A stretch of 64,000 bases of DNA from Thiobacillus sp. UBA3361 (GCA_002360535.1 DEQR01000046.1:62001-126000), one strand, 5' to 3'. Shown: positions 8,954-17,212, numbered from the stretch's first letter. Translations and numbers: made by a program. Notes: a model not told the origin generated them from the letters alone.

Positions 8954-10897
8954 TCAGATGCCGAACAACTCCCCGGTATCGAGGATGCTCACCCGTCCCG
9001 CATGCCGCCGCACCGTCTCCACCATGTGCTGGGTGCCGCCGGGGCCGGTTCCTCCTCCGCCGTTCCACAGGGCGACGAAACGCACCTTGTCCGGCCCGTG
9101 GGCCAGGGCGGTATAGAGCTGCCACAGGTTGTTGCGCTCGTAGGGGTTGCCGCCTACGGGCAGGGGCCCCAGGTCGTCGGTCTGGATGCGCAGCCGGGTC
9201 AGGGGGTGATCCTTGATGGCGTAGTAGCGCCCCACCCAGGCCCCGCCGGCGAAGGCCACCGAGGCCTGCAAGAACTCCGCTTCCGGAAACTGCGCGCACA
9301 GCCAGACCCGGCAACCGCGCGCCAGGGCCGCCTCGGCGAACAGGGTATCGCCGCCACAGGCGCCACCGCAGATGGCCAGGTCATCGGCGCCCATGCCCAG
9401 TTCGTCCAGCTTGGCGGCGATGGCCTGGGTAGCGACGGCTTCCTTGTCGGCCGGAAAACGGGGCTGGGCACGTCCGGGCGCGTCGATCATGTGCCCGGAG
9501 AACAGGAACACCCGGCGCGGTTGCCAGGGCGGTTGCAGGCGGGCGATCTCGGTGTCCAGCACGGCCAGCGCGCCGGCCACGGCCTCGGGCCTGAAGCCCA
9601 GGTCGCGGAGGATCAATAACTGCTGGCGGCTGGAATCAAGGGCGAACCAGTCCTTGTCGGCCTCTGCCACCGCCTCGCGCCACGCCGACTCCGCCCGCTC
9701 GGGGCTGCCGAGCAGCAGTTCCAGTTCCGCCCAGGTGGCACGCGCCCAATAATCGTGGGGCTCGCGCTCCATGGCCGCCAGGCAGGCCCAGATCACCCCG
9801 CCTTCGAGATTGGGCAGGCTGGCGGGATTCTTCAGCTCCCCGCCCAGGTGGCCTTGCAGGTGGCGCAGGGTGCAGGCATTGATGCCGGAATAGAAATGCG
9901 CCGGGTCTTGGACGAAGGCATTCATGTAGGACTCGACGGCCTGCAGCAGGGAGGGCGTTTCACCGGCCGCCAGGGCGCGCCTGCGCTCACCGTCGGCATC
10001 CGGCTCGCGCCAGCGGGCGATCCATTCCTCCTTTTCGAGGCGGCCGAGCAGGCACCAGGATTCCGGGTCGTGCGGGACCTCCGCAAGGATGGCCCGCATC
10101 CACTCGCGGGCGGCATCGTGCCTGCCCAGGCGGCCGAGCAGCAGGCCCTTCTGCTGGCGGGCGTCCAGGTCACCGGCGTCCTGCTCCAGGATGGCTTCGT
10201 ACTGTTCCAGGGCGAGCCGGTATTGCTTCAGCTTGAGCAGAGCCTTGCCGGCCAGGCGCCGGCCTTCCCGGCGCAGTGCCCAGGTGGGCGCCTCTTCGGC
10301 GAGCAACATGACGTCGCCGGGCAGGTTGCCCTTGCGGGCCACCTCGATGTGCCGCCGCCAGACCTCGTAGCCGGCGCGGAATTCGTTGTCGCCGGTCAAC
10401 AGCAGTGATCGCCAGTCCGGCTCCTCCAGACCGTCGAGCAGGCTGAACACCGGGCTGATCTTGCGTCCGTGCCAGGCCGACAGGGTCGCCCGCGCCATCT
10501 CCGACAGTGCGCGGCGGTCGGCCTCCAGCCGCTCCGGGTCGGGGCGGCCGTCCTTCAAGTGATAGCGCAGCTTGCGGTCGGTGTAGATGTCGAACGGCTG
10601 ATAGGGCCGCTCGCTCTGCACCAGCAGCACGCCGCGGGCGCGCAGGGCATGGCGCACCCCCAGTTCGTACCAGACGTTGGGGTTGTCGATGCTCAGATCC
10701 ACCACCACCAAGTCGGCCAACAGCAATTCCTGAAACATGTCGGTGCGGATGTCGCCGGCCCGCGGCTCCTCGTCGGCGCGGAATACCTGGAAACCGGCCG
10801 ATTCCAGGGTGGGGCGCAGGTAGTCGGCATAGACGGCGTCGAAATCGATGTCCTGTTTGCGGCCGTAGGGCATGGCGACGAACACATGCAAGGACAT
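8954..10897 (-). CDS. TIR-like / TPR / SLOG-like multidomain protein
   Basis: The 647-residue protein starts at 10897 (MSLHVFVAMPYGRKQD) after GGGAGCC. Residues 1-125 form a Rossmann-like nucleotide-hydrolase module related to TIR and nucleoside 2-deoxyribosyltransferase folds: FVAMPYG, RADEEPRAGDIRTDM, and ADLVVVDLSIDNPNVWYELG, where E78 is at the position of the catalytic Glu. Residues about 150-470 are TPR helices, similar in style to the bacterial TRAFs-binding/DUF4071 region. The C-terminal 150 residues begin RRVFLFSGHMID and contain DDLAICGGACGGDTLFAEAAL, a SLOG-type nucleotide-sensing Rossmann motif. Such proteins may sense or cleave NAD-like nucleotides. It is the first gene of the minus-strand block with the CHAT and caspase genes, 208 bases upstream of the CHAT start. 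Domain names are by motif reading; the combined role is inference. Confidence 0.8.
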   Translation of the reverse strand: MSLHVFVAMPYGRKQDIDFDAVYADYLRPTLESAGFQVFRADEEPRAGDIRTDMFQELLLADLVVVDLSIDNPNVWYELGVRHALRARGVLLVQSERPYQPFDIYTDRKLRYHLKDGRPDPERLEADRRALSEMARATLSAWHGRKISPVFSLLDGLEEPDWRSLLLTGDNEFRAGYEVWRRHIEVARKGNLPGDVMLLAEEAPTWALRREGRRLAGKALLKLKQYRLALEQYEAILEQDAGDLDARQQKGLLLGRLGRHDAAREWMRAILAEVPHDPESWCLLGRLEKEEWIARWREPDADGERRRALAAGETPSLLQAVESYMNAFVQDPAHFYSGINACTLRHLQGHLGGELKNPASLPNLEGGVIWACLAAMEREPHDYWARATWAELELLLGSPERAESAWREAVAEADKDWFALDSSRQQLLILRDLGFRPEAVAGALAVLDTEIARLQPPWQPRRVFLFSGHMIDAPGRAQPRFPADKEAVATQAIAAKLDELGMGADDLAICGGACGGDTLFAEAALARGCRVWLCAQFPEAEFLQASVAFAGGAWVGRYYAIKDHPLTRLRIQTDDLGPLPVGGNPYERNNLWQLYTALAHGPDKVRFVALWNGGGGTGPGGTQHMVETVRRHAGRVSILDTGELFGI

Positions 10898-11250
10898 GGA
10901 GGCTCCCGTTTTTCTCAGCAGCTTCCATACTAGAACGCCGCCGGCCTCCTGGACATGAAATCGCCGGCCGCCGGGCGACTGCTGCCCGATTCGGACGCCA
11001 CCCGAATGCTGACATACGCCCGGACTGTCAGACCCATCTCGGTTGACCGGAGTTGACCCGGACCTGCCCGACGTAGGCGGCATCACCAAGGGCAGCAATA
11101 GAGGCGTTAGGGGGGCGTGTACTCCCGTTCAACATTGGCATCCGAGAGTGGATGGCCAGCTGAGCCCCCCAACGGAACACTTCATTCAGGATATCCAACA
11201 AAACAACAGGGACCCTGATCGGGTCCCCGCTCCTTGTGATTGTGATGCGA
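10898..11250. other. Intergenic region upstream of the TIR-like gene
   Basis: No convincing gene is seen in these 353 bases. The frame of the downstream minus-strand gene stays open to 11098, but the extension is low quality and the strong GGGAG site belongs to the 10897 start. A short inverted repeat CTGACA...TGTCAG (11009-11031) could be an operator for the leftward genes. The right end holds the terminator at 11195-11227. Confidence 0.4.
11195..11227 (-). terminator. Rho-independent terminator of the small membrane-protein gene
   Basis: On the minus strand a GGGACCC/GGGTCCC stem with a five-base loop (11209-11227) is followed by TGTTGTTTTGTTGG. It lies 24 bases after the stop of the leftward gene at 11251-11487. 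Confidence 0.65.
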
Positions 11251-11487
11251 TCATCTTTCTTCCTCGGCGGGCGCCGGGGCTTCCTTGCCTTGCAACTTCA
11301 CACCCTCGAACTCATACCGCACCTTACCTTCGCGTTCAGCCTTCTGGGTGCCGAAGACCGTACTGGCCAGGGTGGGTTGTTGAGCATCCGTGGCGCCCTC
11401 GATCGCCATGACGGCACCCCCGGTGGCGACAATGGCGAGCAGACCCAGTGGCAGTAAGGCTGCCCATCCACCTTGTCTTTTCAACAT
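11251..11487 (-). CDS. Small membrane-anchored hypothetical protein
   Basis: A 78-residue protein starts at 11487 (MLKRQGGWAALLPLGLLAIV) because a near-perfect AAAGGAGGTG ribosome site lies 4 bases upstream; the longer start at 11514 has none. One hydrophobic segment (about 8-28) acts as a signal anchor, then a polar tail with STVFGTQKAEREGKVRYEFEG and a charged APAPAEEER end. No family recognised. It is followed by its own terminator, and the SARP-type regulator gene lies 170 bases upstream on the same strand. Confidence 0.75.
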   Translation of the reverse strand: MLKRQGGWAALLPLGLLAIVATGGAVMAIEGATDAQQPTLASTVFGTQKAEREGKVRYEFEGVKLQGKEAPAPAEEER

Positions 11488-11656
11488 CGCGCACCTCCTT
11501 TCGGATCGTTGCACGTTTTACTCTCCCCCTTGTTGTTGTGAGCCTTCGTCGAATTAACATACCTCCCGATTCATTAATAGGTCCCGCCATCCCACGGATC
11601 GCTAACGGATCGCGAGGTCTTGAGGCAACAGCGGGCAACGGCGGGGGGCGGGCATG

Positions 11657-12877
11657 CTACTCGGAACGGCGGTCCGGCAACCGCTTGAACAGGGCCAGCG
11701 TGGCGGGGCTGGGCAGCACCCCCAGCACCCGGGCGAACATCTCCCGACAGCGTCCATAAAGGCTCTTGGCCTGGGAAAACTCGCCCCGGTCGATGTGGTT
11801 GCGCAGCAGGCGGCGGCAGAGCTCCTCGTCCATGGGGAAGGCCTCCCGCGCCCTTTCGTACAGGCGGGCGGCCTCGGCCCGGTTGCCGGAATCTTCCAGG
11901 GACTGTCCATTGCGTTGGATGGCGCGCAGCAGCCGCGACCGGAAGCGCTCCTGGGCGAGCACCGCCCAGCCGGCTTCCTCGCCGGGCAGGAATCCGCCCT
12001 GGTACATGTCCAACGCCCGTTCCAACAAGGCCAGGCGGCAGGCCGCATCGGCCTCGGCCTCGGCCTCGCCCAGCAGGCGTTCCCAGGCCAGGATATCCGC
12101 CCAACACAGGTGCTCGTTGAGGGATAGCCGGCCGGCGCTCAGCAGCAGCGCATCGGGCATGGTCAGGAGATGCCGCAGGCGGCTCAGGCCCATGTCGAAG
12201 GCGCCGCGCGCATCCCCATCCTCCGGACGGTCCCAGAGAGCGTGAAGCACGCGGCTCACCGGGACCTGGCGGCCACCGCAGGACACCAGGTAATGCAGGA
12301 TCTCCAGCGGCCGTTTCTGGGCCTTGCCGGTGAACTGGACGGCCTGTCCACGCACCACCAGCGCCGGCCGTCCGAGCACGTGGATGCGCACCGGGTAAGG
12401 CCAGCGGGTCCACCTGGGTGAAGGTGCCCGCAGGTGGGCATGGCGGATCAAGCGCTGCGCATAGTCCACCTCGATGCCGGCCTCCAGGGCCTCGGCACAC
12501 AAGCGGGCCAGCACGTCCGGGGCCTGGCATAGCACGCAGTCCAGCACCCCTTGGCTCCGACCCAGGTCCATCCCCCGGCGAAGCGTCTCGATGCCCTGCT
12601 CGCGCCGTCCGCCCCGCAGCTCCGCATAGGCGCGCAGCAGCATGGCCTGGAGTTGTGTCCCCACATCGTGCGTCCCTACGTCGGCGGCGATCGGTGGGGA
12701 TATTTGCAGGCCCCTGATCGCCGCCGCGGCCGCCTCATGGCGACCCTCCCGCACCAGGGCCAAGGCGCCGGCCAAGGGCTCATTCAGGGCGCGGCAAGCC
12801 TTACTCTTTACTTCCTGGGATTCCGTCCCCACGCCGATTTCGATGAGCGGAACCAGCATGTTTTTCCACGAGGTCAT
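11657..12877 (-). CDS. SARP/BTAD-type transcriptional regulator, short form
   Basis: The 406-residue protein carries a winged-helix OmpR/SARP-like DNA-binding domain (about 165-265: PVRIHVLGRPALVVRG, FTGKAQKRPLEILHYLVSCGG, ALWDRPEDGDA, LSRLRHLL) followed by a bacterial transcriptional activation domain of TPR helices (about 275-400, ending with RCREMFARVLGVLPSPATLALFKRL). The N-terminal 160 residues contain LARLCAEALEAGIEVDYAQRLIR, which matches the segment just before the winged helix in large (900+ residue) proteobacterial SARP-like ATPases; the AAA ATPase and most of the helical sensor part are missing. It may be a naturally short form or the remnant of a larger regulator. Start at 12877 follows AAGGGGC. 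Targets unknown; position suggests the small membrane protein or the cassette further left. Confidence 0.85.
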   Translation of the reverse strand: MTSWKNMLVPLIEIGVGTESQEVKSKACRALNEPLAGALALVREGRHEAAAAAIRGLQISPPIAADVGTHDVGTQLQAMLLRAYAELRGGRREQGIETLRRGMDLGRSQGVLDCVLCQAPDVLARLCAEALEAGIEVDYAQRLIRHAHLRAPSPRWTRWPYPVRIHVLGRPALVVRGQAVQFTGKAQKRPLEILHYLVSCGGRQVPVSRVLHALWDRPEDGDARGAFDMGLSRLRHLLTMPDALLLSAGRLSLNEHLCWADILAWERLLGEAEAEADAACRLALLERALDMYQGGFLPGEEAGWAVLAQERFRSRLLRAIQRNGQSLEDSGNRAEAARLYERAREAFPMDEELCRRLLRNHIDRGEFSQAKSLYGRCREMFARVLGVLPSPATLALFKRLPDRRSE

Positions 12878-13187
12878 ATGTGCCCCTTGCCTTGCACATG
12901 CTCCTCATCCGTCTGCCTTATGGATTTCCCCGCTCGGAGATAACCGCGGGGTGGTTTTTCTTGTTTTAAGGATAGACGTACCCGCACGGCCCGTGACCTG
13001 AGAAACCATCGGCCTGAAGGCCGCGCGCCCGGCAGTCGGCAAGCCTGTCCCCTACCCCGTCCAACTATAACAAAAGCATAACAATTGCCGCCCTGTCACT
13101 CAGGGCGGGGAATTTGCATGGAAAACTGCCGGTCCATTGCGTGACGACTGGCGAAACATTCATCCGGCCCCCTTAGCGAGCAAATCC
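12878..13187. other. Intergenic region between divergent SARP regulator and msr gene
   Basis: No gene is supported in these 310 bases. It must hold both divergent promoters. A perfect 8-bp hairpin CCGCCCTG/CAGGGCGG with loop TCACT lies at 13089-13109, with no T-run on either side, so it is more likely regulatory or a 5' leader hairpin of the msr transcript than a terminator. CTATAACA near 13064 could be a -10 element of the rightward promoter. Confidence 0.35.
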
Positions 13188-14540
13188 ATGATCAACATCC
13201 GCATGCTGCAATCCCTCCTTCTCACCCTCGGCCTGGGCCTGCTGCTCACCGCCTGCGCACGGGACGGCACCTCCGGTGCTGGCGCCTCCGGCCAGGCCCT
13301 GGCCGACCCCAACACCCAGTTGGATTCCATCGTCCTCGGCATGGGCTGTTTCTGGGGCGCTGAAAAGCGCATGTCGGAACTGCCCGGCGTGGTGGATGTG
13401 GAAAGCGGCTACGCCAACGGCGAGATCGCCGGCAGCTACGACGCCGTGCTGGCCCAGGAGCGCGCCCTGAGCTTCGGCATGAGCCGCAAGCGCAACCACG
13501 CCGAAGTGGTGAAAGTGACCTACGACCCCGCCCAGACCAGCCTGGAGGCCGTACTGGCCAAGTTCTGGGAAAGCCACGACCCTACGCAGGGCAACCGCCA
13601 GGGCAACGACGTCGGCAGCAACTACCGCAGCGCCGTCTATACCCACAGCGACGCGCAGCGTGAAATCGCCCTCAAGACCCGCGCCGCCTACCAGGAAGCG
13701 CTGAAGCAGGCCGGGCGCGGCGCCATCACCACCGAGATCGCCCCGCTGGCGGCCTACCATCCCGCCGAGGAGTACCACCAGGACTACCTGAAGAAAAACC
13801 CCAGCGGCTACTGCGGCCTGGGCGGCACGGGGGTGAAATATCCCGGCGCGAATCCCGCCTCCGCGGCCCTGTCCGCGCCCGGCGGCAAGACCTGGCCGCG
13901 GTTGGACGCCAAGGCCTTGCATCCGGCTCGGCAACTGGTGGTGTTTGAAGCCGAAGACTGCGCCTTCTGCAAGCAGTTCAAGTCCGAGGTGCTGGACCAC
14001 TGGAAATCTCCGGTGCCCATCGCGCGCACCCTCAACCCCAACCCGCCCGAGGGATGGAAACTGGAAAAGGCCCTGTTCGCCACACCGACCATCGTCCTGT
14101 TCGAGCATGGCAAGGAAGTCTCCCGCTACACCGGTTACAACGGCGACCAGGCCCGGTTCTGGAAATGGCTGGGCTTCCGCCTGCTCACCCCCGAGCAGCG
14201 GCAGATCGCCTTCGAGCAGGGCACCGAGCGCGCCTTCACCGGCTCGCACCTGGACGAAAAGCGCCCGGGCTGGTTCGTCGATCCCATCACCGGTGCCCAC
14301 CTGTTTCGCAGCGACACCAAGTTCGACAGCGGCACCGGCTGGCCCAGCTTCTTCAACCCGGCGGAAGGCGCCATCACCCTGCATGAGGACGTCAGCCACG
14401 GCATGCGCCGGGTGGAGGTGCGGAGCGGCAGCTCCGGCATCCACCTCGGCCACGTCTTCGACGATGGCCCGCCGCCCACCGGCAAGCGGTACTGCATCAA
14501 CGGCAATGTGCTGAAGTTCGTACCGGACGAGGGACAGTAG
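13188..14540 (+). CDS. msrAB: MsrA-thioredoxin-MsrB fusion lipoprotein (methionine sulfoxide reductase)
   Basis: This 450-residue protein repairs both S- and R-methionine sulfoxide in exported proteins. The N-terminus has a lipobox (LLLTAC, Cys23), so it should be membrane-anchored on the periplasmic side. MsrA occupies about 45-220 with GMGCFWGAEKR (catalytic Cys54) and EYHQDYLKKNP. A thioredoxin-fold segment (about 235-330) carries DCAFCKQF, a CxxC redox motif that could recharge the reductases internally. MsrB (about 330-450) has LFRSDTKFDSGTGWPSFF and the catalytic Cys in GKRYCINGNVLKF, but the usual two CxxC zinc sites are absent (WFVDPITGAHLF where VCxxC is usual). Start at 13188 is chosen for the signal peptide; ATG 13203 is an alternative. 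Confidence 0.93.
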   Translation: MINIRMLQSLLLTLGLGLLLTACARDGTSGAGASGQALADPNTQLDSIVLGMGCFWGAEKRMSELPGVVDVESGYANGEIAGSYDAVLAQERALSFGMSRKRNHAEVVKVTYDPAQTSLEAVLAKFWESHDPTQGNRQGNDVGSNYRSAVYTHSDAQREIALKTRAAYQEALKQAGRGAITTEIAPLAAYHPAEEYHQDYLKKNPSGYCGLGGTGVKYPGANPASAALSAPGGKTWPRLDAKALHPARQLVVFEAEDCAFCKQFKSEVLDHWKSPVPIARTLNPNPPEGWKLEKALFATPTIVLFEHGKEVSRYTGYNGDQARFWKWLGFRLLTPEQRQIAFEQGTERAFTGSHLDEKRPGWFVDPITGAHLFRSDTKFDSGTGWPSFFNPAEGAITLHEDVSHGMRRVEVRSGSSGIHLGHVFDDGPPPTGKRYCINGNVLKFVPDEGQ

Positions 14541-14722
14541 GCAGGGCCCCGACTATCGAAGGAACCCGGAGACGCTGAGATTCGGAACGGGAGCGGCCTT
14601 CAGCCCGCGCCGGCGGGCGGGATCACGCCACCGAGGATTGGGCGGGCAGCAGCTACCCGAGGCCCGCTGATGCGGATTGTTGGCTTGCTCCGGCCGCCCG
14701 GAAAGGGGCGGAATTGTGTCCG

Positions 14723-15514
14723 CTAAGGCCGTGCCGCTTTGCCGGCGAAGGACTGCACGAAGGTCACCTGAAAATACCCGCCCAGGATCGTTTCGCGGCG
14801 CACCCCCCAACGCTGCGTGTCCAACTCCACGGTGGGGTCCCAGGTCCACATCTCACGGGCGTAGGGTTCGAACACGGTAAAGATGAAACGCGCCCAGAAG
14901 CGGCCCAGACGGGTCTCCGGACGGTGGAATTCACCGTACATGAGGGTGCCGCCCGGCTTCAGCACCCGCAGGCATTCGTAGAACACCTGGTGCTTCTTGG
15001 CCGGCGGCAGTTCGTGGAACAGAAAGAAGCTGACCACGTAGTCGAAGCTGTGGTCCGGCAGGGGCATGGCCACCGCGTCGCCCTGGAAAAAGGCGCAACC
15101 GTCCGCAGGCATGATGTGGGCCAGCTTGCGGCTGGCGTTTTGCACCTCGTGGTGCACCAAGTCGAAGATGAACACCTCCCCCAGGCGATGGCAGCAGCGG
15201 GCCAGCTTGCGGGTGAAGTCGCCGAAGGCGCAGGACACCTGCAATACCTTCTTGCCCTTGCAGACGTCGCAGGCCGGGCCCAGCACCCGCTTGACCAGGC
15301 GGCGGTACTGGAACAGCAGGACGATGTCGGAGACGAACTGCCGGTCCACCAGCCAGATCAGGAAAGGGTGGCGGTACAGCCAATAAACATGCTGGTCGCG
15401 CGCGTGCCCCAGGCCGAATCGCCGGGAGACATACATGGACAGGCGCGTGGTGAGGAAGAAAAAGCCGGCGATGCCCAGCGCCAGGGCCAATATGACCGTG
15501 AGGGTGAGTTGCAT
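14723..15514 (-). CDS. RquA-like SAM-dependent methyltransferase (rhodoquinone synthesis candidate)
   Basis: A 263-residue protein with an N-terminal membrane helix (about 1-25) followed by HVYWLYRHPFLIWLVDRQFV, then a methyltransferase fold with unusual SAM motif GKKVLQVSCAFGDFTRKLA, LPDHSFDYVVSFFLFHELPP and RVLKPGGTLMYGEFHRPE. The altered glycine motif (VSCxFGDFT), the conserved HE in FLFHELPP and the EFHRPE segment match the RquA family, which converts ubiquinone to rhodoquinone by an amination requiring SAM. The membrane helix suits a quinone substrate. It could also be a divergent relative with another quinone-like substrate. It is the last gene of the leftward series starting next to dsrA, 82 bases after the TauD-type gene. 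Confidence 0.72.
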   Translation of the reverse strand: MQLTLTVILALALGIAGFFFLTTRLSMYVSRRFGLGHARDQHVYWLYRHPFLIWLVDRQFVSDIVLLFQYRRLVKRVLGPACDVCKGKKVLQVSCAFGDFTRKLARCCHRLGEVFIFDLVHHEVQNASRKLAHIMPADGCAFFQGDAVAMPLPDHSFDYVVSFFLFHELPPAKKHQVFYECLRVLKPGGTLMYGEFHRPETRLGRFWARFIFTVFEPYAREMWTWDPTVELDTQRWGVRRETILGGYFQVTFVQSFAGKAARP

Positions 15515-15596
15515 GTTGGCCGTCCGAGCGGCGATACGTTTGGTTTTATCGTCCCAGGCGCCCGCGCCTGGGTAATCCGACCCGGATTATCGCAGG

Positions 15597-16529
15597 CTAT
15601 CGGCCGCGCAGGTTGCGCAAATGATCGTGATAGCGGGCGCGGTACAGCAGACGCCGGTGGTCCGGCCGATCGCTGAAACCGGCGCGGGTGTGCAGGACAT
15701 TCTCGCAGATCAGCCCCATGCCGGGTTGCAGCTTGAGGGTATGGGCGCCGAAGGGATGGCTGGCCAAGAGGTCTTCGAGCGCCCGCAGAGCGGCCTGGGT
15801 GGCCGCGTCCGCTTTCCAGCGGATGCTCTTGGTGCGGGCGGTGTAGCGCAGGTGCAGGCGGCCATCGTCCACCAGCAGGGCGGGGCCGGTCTCGTCGGGG
15901 CGTGCCTGGCCGGACTCATCGACCCGCGCGGGGATGGTCATGGCGTCCTCGGCCATCAGGGCGCGGATGTGATCGGGGTTGGCATCGCGCAGGGCGATGT
16001 AGGCCAGCTCGTGGTCGTAGAGGTCATTCTCGCCGCCCGCGTCCGCCTGACGCACGCAATGCAGGGTCATGGCAAAGATGCGCCGCTCGGGCGGGTTGTA
16101 GTAGCCGTCGGTATGCCAACGGATGCGGTGGTGGGTGTAGGGGATGTAGTCGCCGCGCCTGCCGGGATCGACACCCGGCGTCCGCTCGGCCGGGTCGCTG
16201 ACGTCATCGTCCTTGGGGGTGAGGCTGGAGATGCCATCCTCGTCCGCCAGCCAATTGGCATCCAGGTGTTCCAAGCCGAACTGGGCGGCGATGGCGCGCG
16301 GGCCGGCCTTGTCCTCCGCCTCACCCGTGTCCAGGGCATAGATAGCCATATTGGTCTTGGTGATCAAACGCCAGATGGCGTCGTATTCGGCGTCGGTCAG
16401 CCGGGCCGGGTCGCGCACCGGGACGATCAGGTCCTCGCCACGCACGGGATAGTCGGCCAGCTTGGCGGCACGCCAAGCCTGGTAAGCGGACTCGTTATCC
16501 GGATGGAAGTGGCTGTCGATGGGGATCAC
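15597..16529 (-). CDS. TauD/TfdA-family Fe(II)/2-oxoglutarate dioxygenase
   Basis: The 310-residue protein shows the facial triad HxD in RWHTDGYYNP and a distal His in CENVLHTRAGF, with the 2-oxoglutarate-binding Arg in the following RRLLYRARYHD. Its start ATG overlaps the stop of the upstream 196-residue gene by four bases, so the two are translationally coupled. Family members hydroxylate or desulfonate small molecules such as taurine. The N-terminal MIPIDSHFHPDNESAYQAWR is unlike TauD proper, so taurine is not assumed. Position in a leftward series with a sulfurtransferase and a DsrC paralogue suggests a sulfur-related substrate (inference). Confidence 0.88.
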   Translation of the reverse strand: MIPIDSHFHPDNESAYQAWRAAKLADYPVRGEDLIVPVRDPARLTDAEYDAIWRLITKTNMAIYALDTGEAEDKAGPRAIAAQFGLEHLDANWLADEDGISSLTPKDDDVSDPAERTPGVDPGRRGDYIPYTHHRIRWHTDGYYNPPERRIFAMTLHCVRQADAGGENDLYDHELAYIALRDANPDHIRALMAEDAMTIPARVDESGQARPDETGPALLVDDGRLHLRYTARTKSIRWKADAATQAALRALEDLLASHPFGAHTLKLQPGMGLICENVLHTRAGFSDRPDHRRLLYRARYHDHLRNLRGR

Positions 16530-17116
16530 GATTCCGCTGCCCTCTCGGGATAGAAGCCGTCCACGTTCTTCTTCAGTGTGCCCATCATCTCGGGCACCTC
16601 GATGTCCATGAGCTGGTCCTGTATCCAGCTCTGGTCGGTGCTTTCCATCACCTCGCGGATCATCAGGCTGAGGAAGCGCAGGGCCGGGAAACTGGCCTTG
16701 TCGGCGGGGAATTCGAACTCCGAGTAATCCGCCATGCGCCGGTTCATCAGGTCGATGAAGCCCGCCTGATAGTCGTAGTCCGGATCCTTGGCGCCACCGG
16801 TGAAGTCGAGGATGTTGTCCTCCATGATCTCGGCCACGCGCAGGCCGGTGGCGCTGACGATCTCCGCGCGGCGCACCTCGTCCACCCGCCCGAACACCAG
16901 CCGGTCCACGTAGTGCACCAAGAAGCAGGCCAGTTCGGCAATGATCCTGAAACCGCGTTGCGGGGTGACGATGTCGTAGTCGGCCTTGGACAGGTTATCG
17001 ACGGCCTTGTCGCACAGGCGCCAGATGGTGGCGGTCAGCACGCTGGCCAATTCGCTCGCCGGCCGCTCGTCTTCCTTCTTGAACCAGACGGTGCGCACGC
17101 GCACGGGTTTAACCAT
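16526..17116 (-). CDS. Conserved hypothetical protein of the dsr-linked operon
   Basis: The 196-residue acidic, soluble protein (MVKPVRVRTVWFKKEDERPA) has mostly helical character, no signal peptide and few cysteines. Start at 17116 follows AAGGAAGCAAC. Its end overlaps the TauD-type gene (ATGA), strongly suggesting a shared function. I do not recognise the family. The segment ELACFLVHYVDRLVFGRVDE and FLSLMIREVMESTDQSWIQDQ look like a helical bundle. Nothing indicates the reaction. Confidence 0.82.
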   Translation of the reverse strand: MVKPVRVRTVWFKKEDERPASELASVLTATIWRLCDKAVDNLSKADYDIVTPQRGFRIIAELACFLVHYVDRLVFGRVDEVRRAEIVSATGLRVAEIMEDNILDFTGGAKDPDYDYQAGFIDLMNRRMADYSEFEFPADKASFPALRFLSLMIREVMESTDQSWIQDQLMDIEVPEMMGTLKKNVDGFYPERAAES

Positions 17117-17131
17117 GTTGCTTCCTTGTCC

Positions 17132-17182
17132 CGTCGCTTCAGCGACGCCTGACGCTCCCCTCTCCCGCAGGCGGGAGAGGGG
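17132..17182. repeat. Intergenic palindromes including a CCCTCTCCCGC-type repeat
   Basis: Two hairpins lie between the sulfurtransferase gene and the 196-residue gene: CGTCGC-TTCA-GCGACG (17132-17147) and a perfect 12-bp palindrome CCCCTCTCCCGC/GCGGGAGAGGGG with a two-base centre (17157-17182). The second is a dispersed repeat type of proteobacteria; a related copy sits inside a coding sequence at 41675-41700. Confidence 0.7.
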
Positions 17183-17212
17183 TTGGGGGTGAGGGAACGG
17201 GCAGCATGCCCG

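Noticed and set aside
3844..9216. A 1790-codon open frame on the plus strand opposite the CHAT gene
   Set aside because: It mirrors the CHAT gene almost exactly, is Gly/Ala/His/Gln-rich without domains, and arises from codon bias of the GC-rich minus-strand gene.
11201..11230. ACCCTGATCGGGTCC as a third copy of the dsr palindrome
   Set aside because: It has an odd centre (TGATC) and forms a typical terminator stem followed by a T-rich tail on the minus strand.
14541..14722. A gene or terminator between msrAB and the RquA-like gene
   Set aside because: Only short, low-quality frames and GC-rich weak stems were seen in these 182 bases; nothing supportable.
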